A stretch of 32,190 nt of DNA from Prevotella sp. CAG:1031. GTDB taxonomy: Bacteria; Bacteroidota; Bacteroidia; Bacteroidales; Muribaculaceae. Under the pieces are notes generated by a model. It was given only the letters and a program-made list of their open reading frames with translations. It searched no databases and was not told the DNA's origin. Each line of letters begins with the position of its first letter. The stretch's first letter is position 1. Made by a program: the position numbers and the translations under genes. This document shows, piece after piece, positions 14,351 to 23,869 of this stretch. The stretch spans positions 1 through 32,190 of the forward strand of contig HF985594.1 in assembly GCA_000431215.1 (NCBI GenBank). Reading direction: 5' to 3'.

Positions 14351-15523
14351 TTATTTTAAAATACTCATTTTCTGTATAACAACCTCGGCGAGGTTATTGT
14401 TGTAGCCGAGAACGACGTCGGCCACTCTGCCGTCTCTTCCGACGAGAATGACTACCGGAAGCGAGGCCGCGCCGGTGTCGCTCACAAGCGATCTGGCGTT
14501 CAGCAGTGTGATTTCGCCGGGAAGTTCTTCGCCGATGAGCTCTTCGACGGCCATCGGGGCTGTCGATACGCAGGCCCATATTGTCTGTGCCGGATAGGGG
14601 AGTGCGGATACCCCCTCGCGCACGGCTTTGACCGTCGCGTCGGCAAAACCGGCTGTCGGATCGACGAGTACGACGGCGGTAGGGGAGTCGAGAGCGTCAC
14701 CGCGGTTATAGATCATTCGTTTGCCGTCGGCGCGCGGCAGTCGGAACGAGGGGAGCTGTTTGCCGGGGAGCTGCGAAATGGCGAAGTTGCTGACGCGATA
14801 GTTCGCGAAGGCGTCGGCATAACTTTTCGCCAGTTCTTCCTCGCTGAGGTTAAGGCAGGAGCGCGGAGTCTCGGAATAGGTGAATGTCGCTGAGACGATC
14901 TGCTCGCTGATGGCGCCTATATTGCTTTCGGTCGTTATCGACAGGGGGCGCATCGACGGAGTCTCGAACCGATATTTACGGCTCATGACAGTCTCGCCGT
15001 CGTTGTCGAGGGTGACGCCCACGTCAACGGTGCCGTCGCGCCGGATGATCGAGAAGCGGTAGTCGTGCAGGGTGTCAGATTCCATGGCGCGAAGCTCGCG
15101 CGCTATGTTTGCCGGCAGGAGATTGGCGAACTGGGCGGTATGCTGAACTGATCCCGCTCCCATATTGAACGGGATAGAGTCCCAGCTGACGTGATATTCC
15201 TGAAGACGTCCTGTCGAGTAGCGGTAGTGGTTGCCGTTGAAATAGGCCGAGAATCCCTGCGACGGGCCCGACGGGGCGTTGACGTAGGTGAAGTCGATGA
15301 GATATTCGAGAGGATAGAGCCTGTCGGAGCTGTTGGGACTCTGCCTGATGTCGAGGTCGTAGATGATGTCGTCGTTGTTTAGCGGCAGCGAAACAGCCAG
15401 ACGCGCCCGGGCGTCGAAACAGCCGATGTTTTCCAGACCGCCGATAACGGAGTCGAGGCTTTCGGAAGCGTAGGCCGATGCGGCCAGACCGAGCAGGCAG
15501 AATGTGATGATACCGGATTTCAT
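14351..15523 (-). CDS. Secreted thioredoxin-fold protein lacking CXXC
   Basis: A 390-residue exported protein. The signal peptide is MKSGIITFCLLGLAASAYAS. The N-terminal two thirds, rich in beta-like stretches (YFNGNHYRYSTGRLQEYHVSWDSIPF), resemble the LolA-like or DUF-type front domain seen in some Bacteroidales redoxins. From about residue 250 (LPGKQLPSFRLPRADGKRMIYNRGD) it has a TlpA/AhpC-TSA-like pattern, but where CXXC is expected it reads DPTAGF, so it should not do disulfide exchange. The start at 15523 is chosen for the signal peptide. The neighbour tpx, 14 bp downstream, suggests a redox or stress setting. Function unknown. Confidence 0.72.
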   Translation of the reverse strand: MKSGIITFCLLGLAASAYASESLDSVIGGLENIGCFDARARLAVSLPLNNDDIIYDLDIRQSPNSSDRLYPLEYLIDFTYVNAPSGPSQGFSAYFNGNHYRYSTGRLQEYHVSWDSIPFNMGAGSVQHTAQFANLLPANIARELRAMESDTLHDYRFSIIRRDGTVDVGVTLDNDGETVMSRKYRFETPSMRPLSITTESNIGAISEQIVSATFTYSETPRSCLNLSEEELAKSYADAFANYRVSNFAISQLPGKQLPSFRLPRADGKRMIYNRGDALDSPTAVVLVDPTAGFADATVKAVREGVSALPYPAQTIWACVSTAPMAVEELIGEELPGEITLLNARSLVSDTGAASLPVVILVGRDGRVADVVLGYNNNLAEVVIQKMSILK

Positions 15524-15588
15524 GACATAAATAGTTAACGTGCTAAAGAAAGAACATTCATGCACGCTAAAATGTATGCCGCCGTCCG

Positions 15589-16278
15589 TTAAATATCGTT
15601 AACCGGCTCCTGCGAGAAGAATTTGCTGCTTTCGAGAAGGGAAAGAAGCTCTACGGGACGGTGGATTATATGGTCGGCTCCATATTTGCGGAGTTCGCTT
15701 TCGGGACGGAAGCCCCACGTGACGCCGACGCTCTCGACACAGGCGCGCCGGGCGGTCTCCATGTCGACTCCCGAATCGCCCACGTAGAGGACATCGTCTT
15801 TCGGCGTAGGCACTTTCGACAGTATGCTGAACACTATCGAGGGGTCGGGCTTGACGGGAACCTCGTCGCGCTGCCCTTCGACGTCGCTCCAGCGTATGCC
15901 GCCGAAATAATGGTAGATGAGCTTGTCGACGGCGCTCTGGTATTTGTTTGAGGCTACGGCCACGTTGACTCCCAGTTTCTGGAGCGTCTCGAGAAGCTCG
16001 GGGATTCCGGCGTAAGGTTCGGTGGAGTCGGTGTTGTGTTTGCCGTAATAGTCCATGAACTTTATTCTCAGGCGCTCGACGTTGGCTGGTGTGCGCGTAT
16101 CTTCGGGGAGAACGCGCTCAAGCAGACGGCTGACGCCGTTGCCGACGAAATAGGGATATGATTCGAGGTCGTGGACGGGATAGCCGCAGACTTCGAGGGC
16201 ATAGTTTGTCGCGGTTCCGAGATCGCGGATAGTGTTGAGCAAGGTTCCGTCGAGGTCGAATATAACGAGCTTTTTCAT
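15589..16278 (-). CDS. HAD-family phosphatase, phosphoglycolate phosphatase-like
   Basis: A 229-residue haloacid dehalogenase hydrolase. Motif I is DLDGTLLNT at residues 8-16, motif II is in VAVASNK, the Lys of motif III follows in PVKPDPS, and motif IV is YVGDSGVDMETARRA. A helical cap domain after motif I is the type seen in Gph and beta-phosphoglucomutase. It would dephosphorylate a small metabolite in the cytoplasm; phosphoglycolate from DNA repair is the usual annotation, but the substrate cannot be read from the sequence. It follows the TamL-like gene by 21 bp. Confidence 0.85.
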   Translation of the reverse strand: MKKLVIFDLDGTLLNTIRDLGTATNYALEVCGYPVHDLESYPYFVGNGVSRLLERVLPEDTRTPANVERLRIKFMDYYGKHNTDSTEPYAGIPELLETLQKLGVNVAVASNKYQSAVDKLIYHYFGGIRWSDVEGQRDEVPVKPDPSIVFSILSKVPTPKDDVLYVGDSGVDMETARRACVESVGVTWGFRPESELRKYGADHIIHRPVELLSLLESSKFFSQEPVNDI

Positions 16279-16299
16279 TGATTCCTGAATTTTAATTGG

Positions 16300-18618
16300 T
16301 CAGAAGGGATAGCCGACGGCGAAGTGGAAGGTGGCGTCGCGGCTCCAGTTTGGATGAACAAGCGGCCATGGCTCCTGGTTCATGGCCGGATTACGGGCTT
16401 TCATGCCGAGGTCGAAGCGCAGCAGGAAATAGCTGAAATCGAGTCGCAGACCGATGCCGTAGGAGGCGGCTATCTGCTTGTAGAAGTCTCCGAAGCGGAA
16501 AAGACCGCCCGGCTGGTTTTCATAATCGCGTATGGTCCAGATGTTGCCGGCGTCGACAAACAGTGCGCCTTCGAGAATCCAGAACAGCTTGGCGCGGTAT
16601 TCGGCCGACACGATGAGCGATATGTCGCCGCACTGGTTTATGAAGTCGGTCACAGAGTTGCGGCTGTCGAACGAGCCGGGGCCGAGGGTTCTGACGCTCC
16701 AGCCGCGCACTCCGTTGGCGCCTCCGGCATAGAAGCGTTTTTCGAACGGAAGCACCGTAGAGTTTCCGTAGGGGATTCCGATTCCCAGGCCGGCGCGGAA
16801 GGCAAGCGAATGGCGATCGGTGAAGTTCCTGACAAGCGAGTAGTCAGCTTCGGCCTTGACATACTGCGAGAAAGCTATGCCGAAAACTTTATAGACGTTG
16901 CCCGACGGATGTGGGTTGACAAGATGGCTGACTCCGTCGAGAATGTTGCCTGCGGTCTCGGCGGACGCGCGGATGGTGTAGATCAGCGGTTGCATACGGC
17001 CGCGCCGGAGTATGTCGGTCGACGCTATGCGGCGGTTGGTGTGGTAGAAGCTATAGCCGATGTTCATTATGAAGTGGTCTTCGTAGCTATAGCGCAGAAG
17101 AGGGTTGTCGGGAGCTATCTGGTCGAGGAAGTCGAGGGTGTGGCGCGGCAGATAGACGTAGTTGATGTTGAGCAGGTCGAGAATGCGGCGCGTGCGGTTG
17201 TTGCGATCGCCCCATTTGAAGCGCCACGAGGCTCCGGCGATTATTCTGGTATATTCGGGCCTTTTCTGATAGTTGAACGACAGGGCTATCTCGGTCGACG
17301 CCTTGACGGTGCGACGGAAGGCGCTGCTCAGGAACGGCATCGCGAAGCGCGGGAATGTCACGCCGAGTTCTGCGGCATATTCCTGATAGTTGTTGTTGAT
17401 GAGGCCGTCGAGGTCGCCGGAAAGGCTCTCGTAGGCTGTGCGCAGCTTGAAAGTCAGCAGCCGTGAGCGGTGGCCGAGATTGCGGTGGAGGTAGGTCAGC
17501 CCGAGCCCGAAGCCGAAATCGCCCTCAGAGTTCGTTCCTTCGACTTCGAAGGTGACTCCCTGCTTTTTGTTGCGCGAGAGCATTATGAAGGCGTCGAGCT
17601 CTCCGGGGCCGGCGCGCCTCATTTCGATATTGATGTTCTTGACGATGCCGAGCTGGGCGAGATATTCGTAGGTGCGGTCTACGTTGCGACCGCGGTAGAC
17701 GGCGCCCGGCTCGAGAAAGCATTTCTCGATCATCGTCCCCGGTTCGAGCCATCGGTCGTTGTCGTAGAGAATGGTGTAGCCGTCGCGGCGCACGGTGTCG
17801 GTGGCCAGCGCCATGGCCTGGGCGAGACTGCGGCCGACGGTGTAGTCGGTCACGAAGGTGACGTTGCGTATGCGGTAGACCTGATGGAGGGTGTCGATCG
17901 GCGAGCCCTTGTCGGCGCCGGGACGGCTGATATGCATTGTCAAGGCCACGTCGCGGCTCCCGGCTACGGTGTCGGCCGTGTAGGTGATATATTCCTTGGC
18001 GAAGTCGTAGTAGCCCCGGTTTGTCAGCCGTGTTGTCAGGCGGCTGCGCTCGGCGTCGAGCAGGTCGCGGTTCAGAAGATCGCCCTCTCCGATGAGAGCG
18101 CGGGCGGCAGCCGGCTCCACTATGGCGGCAATGGCGCTGTCGGCGATGTCGTAGTCCATCGACGCGATCCGCAGCGGCGTTCCGGCTGTGATGGTGTAGC
18201 CGACGTCGATTTTTTTCTTTTTATGCCTGACAACGGTGTCGACCGAGACTGTCGCGTCGACAAAGCCGCGGTTGACCATCGCCAGCTGAAGCTGACGGGC
18301 CGAGGCGTCGGTCAGTGCCTGGCTGTAGATGACCGGGGGCTGTCCCATGCGCCTGAGCCACTTGTTCCACCATTTCGTCGAGTCCTGCCCAGAGAGGCTG
18401 TAAGTGGCGAGCTGCAGTTTCAGGAAGCCGAGAATGCGGTGGTTGGGCGTCTGGCGCAGATAGTTCACGAGGTCGGTTTTCTTAACCTCTTTAGTACCTT
18501 CGATGTCAATGTCGACGTGGTCGACGAGGTAGCTGCCCTGCGGCACGTGCTTTGTCGACGAGCAGCCCGATAATATCATCATTATCAGGCAACACGTAAA
18601 CAGGACAACATTCCTCAT
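16300..18618 (-). CDS. BamA/TamA-family outer-membrane lipoprotein (TamL-like)
   Basis: A 772-residue outer-membrane protein. It begins with a lipoprotein signal (MRNVVLFTCCLIMMILSGCSS, lipobox LSGC), followed by POTRA-like domains (about residues 30-330, with VDHVDIDIEGTKEV) and a C-terminal 16-strand Omp85 barrel. The barrel contains the conserved loop-6 motif FYAGGANGVRGWSVRTLGPG and ends FAVGYPF with a terminal Phe. Lipidated TamA variants (TamL) are known in Bacteroidota and are thought to act with TamB in outer-membrane biogenesis; no tamB is in this window. Start at 18618, 17 bp after the PorT-type gene. Confidence 0.88.
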   Translation of the reverse strand: MRNVVLFTCCLIMMILSGCSSTKHVPQGSYLVDHVDIDIEGTKEVKKTDLVNYLRQTPNHRILGFLKLQLATYSLSGQDSTKWWNKWLRRMGQPPVIYSQALTDASARQLQLAMVNRGFVDATVSVDTVVRHKKKKIDVGYTITAGTPLRIASMDYDIADSAIAAIVEPAAARALIGEGDLLNRDLLDAERSRLTTRLTNRGYYDFAKEYITYTADTVAGSRDVALTMHISRPGADKGSPIDTLHQVYRIRNVTFVTDYTVGRSLAQAMALATDTVRRDGYTILYDNDRWLEPGTMIEKCFLEPGAVYRGRNVDRTYEYLAQLGIVKNINIEMRRAGPGELDAFIMLSRNKKQGVTFEVEGTNSEGDFGFGLGLTYLHRNLGHRSRLLTFKLRTAYESLSGDLDGLINNNYQEYAAELGVTFPRFAMPFLSSAFRRTVKASTEIALSFNYQKRPEYTRIIAGASWRFKWGDRNNRTRRILDLLNINYVYLPRHTLDFLDQIAPDNPLLRYSYEDHFIMNIGYSFYHTNRRIASTDILRRGRMQPLIYTIRASAETAGNILDGVSHLVNPHPSGNVYKVFGIAFSQYVKAEADYSLVRNFTDRHSLAFRAGLGIGIPYGNSTVLPFEKRFYAGGANGVRGWSVRTLGPGSFDSRNSVTDFINQCGDISLIVSAEYRAKLFWILEGALFVDAGNIWTIRDYENQPGGLFRFGDFYKQIAASYGIGLRLDFSYFLLRFDLGMKARNPAMNQEPWPLVHPNWSRDATFHFAVGYPF

Positions 18619-18635
18619 CGTTTTGCCGGGGAGTG

Positions 18636-19250
18636 TCAGAACAGATAGCAGACGCGCAGATCCCATGTGCGGTTCTGAGCGCTCATGTTAGTGAGCACGG
18701 CGGCTTTCAGGGCGTAGGTGACGCCCCAGGTGTAGCTGGCCATTATCTGCCAGTGGCGGAAGAGCTCGATGCCGATGCCGGCAGTCAGACCAACATCTCC
18801 GCCGGCATATTCCATTGCCGGAAGCTTGCTGTGACCCAGCAGGAAGCCGAACGAGGGGCCGCCGAACACGAACGGGGCGAAGGTATCTTCGAGTCCGTTC
18901 ATGCGCGTCCATTTGAAGCGGAGGTGGAGGGGGATCTCGAGGTAGTGGAGCCAGAGGCGCGGTGAGCCGTAGCCCTGCGAGGCCCACATCTCGCGCTGGT
19001 CGAGATGGAGTTTGGCTCCGCGTGTCTGGTAGTTGAGTCCGAAGTCAATACCGAAGCCTATGCCGGGAAATATCATCTCGGCCATTACTCCGGCGGTCGC
19101 GCCGGGAGCCTGATTGACCTCGAAGAGGTCTTGCTTGAAATGGAGCGACGTCAGGTCGACGCCGACAACAGGGCCGTAGCGGAACTGGGCCGACGCTCCG
19201 GCGACAGCTGTCAGAACGATGACCAGCGTCAGTAGGATTTTCTTTGTCAT
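18636..19250 (-). CDS. PorT-family outer-membrane beta-barrel protein
   Basis: A 204-residue exported protein with signal peptide MTKKILLTLVIVLTAVAGASAQ. The rest alternates amphipathic strands typical of a small OMP_b-brl_2/PorT-like barrel (RYGPVVGVDLTSLHF, GFGIDFGLNYQTRGAKL, LEIPLHLRFKW, LTAGIGIELF) and ends in an aromatic residue (CYLF). Its function is unknown; such proteins are common near BamA-family genes in Bacteroidota. It overlaps the M49 peptidase stop codon by 4 bp (ATGA), so translation is probably coupled. Confidence 0.8.
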   Translation of the reverse strand: MTKKILLTLVIVLTAVAGASAQFRYGPVVGVDLTSLHFKQDLFEVNQAPGATAGVMAEMIFPGIGFGIDFGLNYQTRGAKLHLDQREMWASQGYGSPRLWLHYLEIPLHLRFKWTRMNGLEDTFAPFVFGGPSFGFLLGHSKLPAMEYAGGDVGLTAGIGIELFRHWQIMASYTWGVTYALKAAVLTNMSAQNRTWDLRVCYLF

Positions 19251-21271
19251 TTGCTGAGTGTTTTATATTCGCGGCTGTAGCGCATGACCTGAGGCAGATA
19301 GTTTTCGCCGTAGGTCACTTTGACGTCGACGATGGCGCCTTTGTCGTTGCGGACGGGAACGTAGACGGGGTTGACGAACCCGCGATAGGGCGCGATGTCG
19401 AGGCGGCTGTAGCGGTCGAGCACCTCTTTGTGGAGCTTCGGGTCGACTTTGACGGCGTAGGTCTCGACGAGGTTGCGGCCGGCTTCGTAGTCACCTTCGC
19501 TCTTGATTCGCTGGATTTCGCCGAGAAGCTGTCCGAAGAGATCGCGGAGTCTGGCGTAGTCGTTGATTTTGACGTAGGTCTTGCCGTCTTTGCTGACCAG
19601 TTCGACAACATTGTCGGGCTTACCTTTCTCGAGAGCCCATTCGGCGATGAGCTTGCGGTTTCTCATGTGGGCTTCCTCGACATCCTTGCCCGGCTCGATG
19701 CGCATGAGCTGGGTCATGAGGCCGTTGAGCATATATTTGTAGTATTCGGCCTTGTAGGCGTCGGGATTGTCGAGCAGCCCGAGCTCGATCAGCTTCGGAT
19801 CGGCGAGATAGTAGAGGGCGAAGAGGTCGGCGCGTGCTTCCTCAAGGGTCGAGCCGTGGGCCTTGAGGGCGTCGGGGTCGACACCGGGGAGAAGGCGGCC
19901 GGAGGCGTGTCCCAGACATTCGTGGAGGTCGGTGTGGAGGTTGTCGGTGATGAAGAGATATTTGTCGAGAAGGTCGGCGGTCGGTTTGTCGATGACGAAT
20001 TCCTCGTTGAATCCGTTGCCGTGGCTGGCTTCGTCGTAGGCGCGGGTGATGTTTTCGAGGGTTACCGATTTCGAGCCGTGGGCGGCGCGTATCCAGTTGG
20101 CGTTGGGGAGGTTGATGCCGATAGGGGTCGAAGGATAGCTGTCGCCGGCGAGTATGGCGGCGGTGATGACCTTGGCGGTGACTCCTTTGACCTTTTCCTT
20201 GCGGAAGCGCGGGTCGACAGGCGAATGGTCTTCGAACCACTGGGCGTTGCCGGCGATGGTCTCTGTGCGGTGGCTTGCTTCGAGATCCTTGAAATTCACG
20301 ATCGATTCCCACGAGCCTGTCATGCCCAGCGGGTCGCCGTAGCTCTCGATGAACCCGTTGATGAAGTCGACGCGCGGAGTTGTGTCTTCGACCCACATTA
20401 TCGAGTATTCGTCGAACTTGCGGAGGTCGCCGGTGTGGTAATAGTCGATAAGTTTGCGGATAACGGCCTGCTGTTCGGGACTGTCGGCATATTGGCTTGC
20501 TTTCTCGAGGTTGTCGACGATGCGGCGCAGAGCAGCGTCGTAGAGTCCGCCGATGCGGTAAGGCTCTTCGACGATGCGGCCGTCTTTCTTTATTATGCGG
20601 GTGTTGAGACCGTAGGAAACCGGCGTTGTCGACGTAGTGTCTTTGACAGCGGCGAAATATTCCTCGACCTCGCGCTGGCTAACTCCGGGGCCGTAGAGGT
20701 TATTGGCCGAGGTTGCGATGAGATCCTGACCTTCGGCCTGGTTGACACGTTTGGCCATATACGAGGGCTCGAAGATAACGCGCATCAGCTCGCTGAGGTT
20801 TTCGGGACGGCGCGGCAGCTTGTCGACCTGGGCCGACAGGAACTCGGGAGTGAATTCAGGCATGAACTTGTCCATCGAATAATGGTGATGGATTCCGTTG
20901 GCGAATTCGACCTGTTTGAGATATTTTTCGAACCCGCGGAACTGCGGGTCGTTACGGTCACCTTTGTAATTGGCATAGACATCTTCGAGAAGATCGCGAA
21001 TGGCCAGATTGTAGCGACAGTTCTGATCCCACAGTATGTCGCGGCCTGCCAGAGCGGCCTCGGTCAGATAGTAGACGAAGAGACGCTGTCGCTGCGACAG
21101 GTCTTCGAAGCCGGGGACATCGTAGCGCAGAACTTCGATGTCGGCGAAGCGGTCGACGACATAATTGTCGAAAGGCTTCTGGGAGGATTGGCTGACGGGG
21201 GCGCCGGCAACGGCGGCCAGTGAGGATGTGGCGACAACTACAGAGGCGGCCACTTTGGCTGAGAGGTTCAT
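19247..21271 (-). CDS. M49-family metallopeptidase (dipeptidyl peptidase III-like)
   Basis: A 674-residue protein. Zinc motif HECLGH at residues 450-455 is the shortened HEXXGH form found in some M49 enzymes, with the second glutamate motif EEARAD about 30 residues later. M49 enzymes release dipeptides from the N-termini of oligopeptides. The start at 21271 gives a hydrophobic, signal-like N-terminus (MNLSAKVAASVVVATSSLAAVAGAP), so it is probably periplasmic; an upstream ATG at 21298 would add nine residues and overlap the methyltransferase. Length is near that of human and yeast DPP III. Confidence 0.87.
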   Translation of the reverse strand: MNLSAKVAASVVVATSSLAAVAGAPVSQSSQKPFDNYVVDRFADIEVLRYDVPGFEDLSQRQRLFVYYLTEAALAGRDILWDQNCRYNLAIRDLLEDVYANYKGDRNDPQFRGFEKYLKQVEFANGIHHHYSMDKFMPEFTPEFLSAQVDKLPRRPENLSELMRVIFEPSYMAKRVNQAEGQDLIATSANNLYGPGVSQREVEEYFAAVKDTTSTTPVSYGLNTRIIKKDGRIVEEPYRIGGLYDAALRRIVDNLEKASQYADSPEQQAVIRKLIDYYHTGDLRKFDEYSIMWVEDTTPRVDFINGFIESYGDPLGMTGSWESIVNFKDLEASHRTETIAGNAQWFEDHSPVDPRFRKEKVKGVTAKVITAAILAGDSYPSTPIGINLPNANWIRAAHGSKSVTLENITRAYDEASHGNGFNEEFVIDKPTADLLDKYLFITDNLHTDLHECLGHASGRLLPGVDPDALKAHGSTLEEARADLFALYYLADPKLIELGLLDNPDAYKAEYYKYMLNGLMTQLMRIEPGKDVEEAHMRNRKLIAEWALEKGKPDNVVELVSKDGKTYVKINDYARLRDLFGQLLGEIQRIKSEGDYEAGRNLVETYAVKVDPKLHKEVLDRYSRLDIAPYRGFVNPVYVPVRNDKGAIVDVKVTYGENYLPQVMRYSREYKTLSK

Positions 21272-21287
21272 ATTTCGGTTTGATTGG

Positions 21288-22478
21288 TTATTCGACATAA
21301 AGTATAAGTCCTTTGAGGTATTCTCCCTCGGGATGGTAGATATTGACCGGATGGTCGGCAGGCTGGGTCAGCTGGTGGAGAATCCTGACGCGGCGCCCTG
21401 TCTGGGCGGCGGCCGAGAACACGGCCAGCCTGAACTGCTCTTTGGTTATGGCCTGGGAGCATGAGAAGGTGAAGATGATTCCGCCGGGCGCAACTTTTTC
21501 GATTCCGGCGGCGTTGAGGCGCTGGTAGCCGCGCAGGGCGTTCCGGATGGCGTCGCGGTGTTTGGCGAAAGCTGGCGGGTCGAGCACGATGAGGTCGTAG
21601 AGGCCGCGCGGGGTCGACGACAGGAACTTGAAGGCGTCTTCGGCTACGGCTTCATGGCGCGACGTGTCGGCGAAGTTCAGGGCCACGTTGGCGTCGGTCA
21701 GCGCCACTGCTTTTGCGCTGGAGTCGACCGAAGTCACCCGCCGGGCGCCTCCGCGCAGGGCATAGACGCTGAAGCCGCCGGTGTAGCAGAACATATTCAG
21801 AACGCTCCGCCCCCGGGAATAGTGCTCGAGCAGAGCGCGGTTCTCGCGCTGGTCGACGAAGAACCCTGTTTTCTGTCCCTTGAGCCAGTCGATATGGAAT
21901 TTCAGCCCGTTTTCGAGAGCTATGTTCGAGGCGTCGCCCCCGATGAGATAGCCGTCGCGGGCGCCGAGGTCAGCCTTGAAGGGGAGGGTTGTCTCTGATT
22001 TGTAGTAGACGTTGGCGATGCCGGCTTCGGGCAGAGCTGTCAGGGCGCGCGCTATTAGATTGCGCTGGAGGTGCATGCCGGCGCTGTGGGCCTGCATTAC
22101 CGCCGTGTCGCCGTAGATGTCGACCACGAGGCCTGGCAGAAAATCGCCCTCGCCATGGACGAGGCGGAAAGCTGTGTTGTCGGGGCGCATAAGTCCGAGG
22201 GCGCGGCGCATACGCCAGGCCTCTTCGAGACGCCGGTTGAAGAAGTTGCCGTCGACTGAGGTGTCGGCGTCGGCGTCGAGCATCCTGACGGCGATGCTGC
22301 CTATCTGATAGTGGCCGACCCCTAAGGGGGAGCCGTCGGCGGCTGCCACGCGCACCGTCTCTCCCTCTTCAATCCCGGCGGGCAGCTCGGCGATGGCGCC
22401 CGAGAAAACCCAGGGATGGAAGCGGCGCAGTGATTCTTCTTTGCCGCGACGAAGGCGGATTGTCTTGTAATCGTTCAT
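21288..22478 (-). CDS. RlmI-like class I rRNA cytosine-C5 methyltransferase
   Basis: A 396-residue protein with an N-terminal PUA-type domain (RLRRGKEESLRRFHPWVFSGAI), a central RNA-binding part and a C-terminal Rossmann methyltransferase domain. SAM motif I is VLNMFCYTGGFSVYALRGGARRVTSVDSS, and DLIVLDPPAFAK is the catalytic motif IV; FSCSQ follows. RlmI methylates C1962 of 23S rRNA in E. coli; the target here is inferred. It is 2 bp after rseP and its end is 16 bp before the M49 start. Confidence 0.88.
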   Translation of the reverse strand: MNDYKTIRLRRGKEESLRRFHPWVFSGAIAELPAGIEEGETVRVAAADGSPLGVGHYQIGSIAVRMLDADADTSVDGNFFNRRLEEAWRMRRALGLMRPDNTAFRLVHGEGDFLPGLVVDIYGDTAVMQAHSAGMHLQRNLIARALTALPEAGIANVYYKSETTLPFKADLGARDGYLIGGDASNIALENGLKFHIDWLKGQKTGFFVDQRENRALLEHYSRGRSVLNMFCYTGGFSVYALRGGARRVTSVDSSAKAVALTDANVALNFADTSRHEAVAEDAFKFLSSTPRGLYDLIVLDPPAFAKHRDAIRNALRGYQRLNAAGIEKVAPGGIIFTFSCSQAITKEQFRLAVFSAAAQTGRRVRILHQLTQPADHPVNIYHPEGEYLKGLILYVE

Positions 22479-22480
22479 AA

Positions 22481-23845
22481 TCAGCGGAATGCTCTTATGA
22501 TGTCATTGCCATTGGCGTAGACCAACAGCAGTATAAGGAATGCCATGCCGACATATTGTGCCCAGATAAGCACTTTCTCGCTCGGTTTGCGGCGTGTCAC
22601 GATCTCCCACAGCAGGAAGAGTATGTGGCCGCCGTCGAGGGCCGGTATGGGTATGATGTTCATGAAAGCGAGAGCCACGGCCAGGAATGCGGTGATATTC
22701 CAGAAGCTATACCAGTTCCAGCGGTCGGGGAACATATCGCCGATAGCTCCGAATCCACCTATTGATTCGGCTCCTTCTTTGCTGAAAACGTGTTTCAGCG
22801 AACCGACGTAGTTGACGAGCATTCCCGAGCCGTTTTCCCATCCTTTGGGGAACGATTCGAGCAGACCGTATCTGACGGTCACGGGCTCGTATACGTCGGT
22901 GAGCGGTTTGAGCTGGAAGCCGAGCTTGCCGAATTCGTTGGGCGTTACGGGTAGTGTGAGCGTCTGTCCGTCGCGTTCTACGGTGACTGTTGTCGGTTTC
23001 TCCCTGTAGTTCGCCAGAACCGCGGTCAGCTCGGTGTATGACGGCGTTGCCACTGTGTCGACGGCGATTATATGATCTCCCTCCTTAAGCCCGGCTTTCA
23101 TGGCGGCTTCGCCGTTGACGACGTTGCCGATATAGACGGGCAGGCGGAAGCTCATGAATCCTTTGTCGTTATTGACGCGGAGGATGAAGTCTTCGGGAAT
23201 GGCTATGCTGACGGTGTCGCGCCGGTTGCGGATGACGTCGACATTCTTTGCTTCGAGAATCTTCAGGATGCAGTCGTTCTCGGCGGCGTCGAGCCTTTGG
23301 CCGTCGGCCGCGAACGGACGGTCACCGTTGCGGAATCCGGCATTCAGGGCGGCCGGCGCGAAATCGAAGCCTTCGGTGGCATTCTCGAAGGGGATATATT
23401 TATCTCCCCAGTGGAACGCCATTCCGGCGTATATAATAATGGCGAAGATGAAGTTGAAAAGCACTCCGCCGAGCATCACCAGCAGTCGCTGATATGCCGG
23501 CTTGGAGCGGAATTCCCAACTCTTCGGCTCCTGGGCGAGCTGTTCGGAGTCGAGCGATTCGTCGATCATGCCGGCGATCTTGCAGTAGCCGCCCAGCGGC
23601 AGCCAGCCGACGCCGTATTCGGTGTCACGCCAGGTCATCTTTTCGTTGCCCTGCTTGTCGGTCTCGATTTTCGATTTTTTTGGCTTCCATTTCCAGAGCG
23701 AGAATCCGGGATTGAAGAATAGATAGAATTTTTCGACCTTGATGCCGAAAATGCGTGCGAAGGTATAGTGGCCCAGTTCGTGTATGAAAACCAGCAGGGC
23801 CAGTGAAACAATCAGTTGGAGAGCTTTGATGAGAAATGATTCCAT
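22481..23845 (-). CDS. rseP: Site-2 RIP metalloprotease
   Basis: A 454-residue inner-membrane zinc protease. HELGH is at residues 22-26 in the first membrane segment, one or two PDZ domains lie in the periplasmic part (including YIGNVVNGEAAMKAGLKEGDHIIAVD), and the C-terminal NIIPIPALDGGH motif provides the third zinc ligand. RseP-type proteases cleave anti-sigma factors and signal-peptide remnants. It follows dxr by 24 bp, an order common in bacteria. The anti-sigma target in this organism is unknown. Confidence 0.94.
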   Translation of the reverse strand: MESFLIKALQLIVSLALLVFIHELGHYTFARIFGIKVEKFYLFFNPGFSLWKWKPKKSKIETDKQGNEKMTWRDTEYGVGWLPLGGYCKIAGMIDESLDSEQLAQEPKSWEFRSKPAYQRLLVMLGGVLFNFIFAIIIYAGMAFHWGDKYIPFENATEGFDFAPAALNAGFRNGDRPFAADGQRLDAAENDCILKILEAKNVDVIRNRRDTVSIAIPEDFILRVNNDKGFMSFRLPVYIGNVVNGEAAMKAGLKEGDHIIAVDTVATPSYTELTAVLANYREKPTTVTVERDGQTLTLPVTPNEFGKLGFQLKPLTDVYEPVTVRYGLLESFPKGWENGSGMLVNYVGSLKHVFSKEGAESIGGFGAIGDMFPDRWNWYSFWNITAFLAVALAFMNIIPIPALDGGHILFLLWEIVTRRKPSEKVLIWAQYVGMAFLILLLVYANGNDIIRAFR

Positions 23846-23869
23846 TCAGATAAAGCGGGTGGGGTTGTG

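Noticed and set aside
16324..18573. Two long plus-strand open frames opposite the TamL-like gene
   Set aside because: Mirror frames of a complete Omp85 protein; no recognisable family.
19244..21223. 659-codon open frame on the plus strand opposite the M49 peptidase
   Set aside because: Low-complexity Val/Asp/Gly-rich translation with no motif; a GC-driven mirror of a gene with clear M49 motifs.
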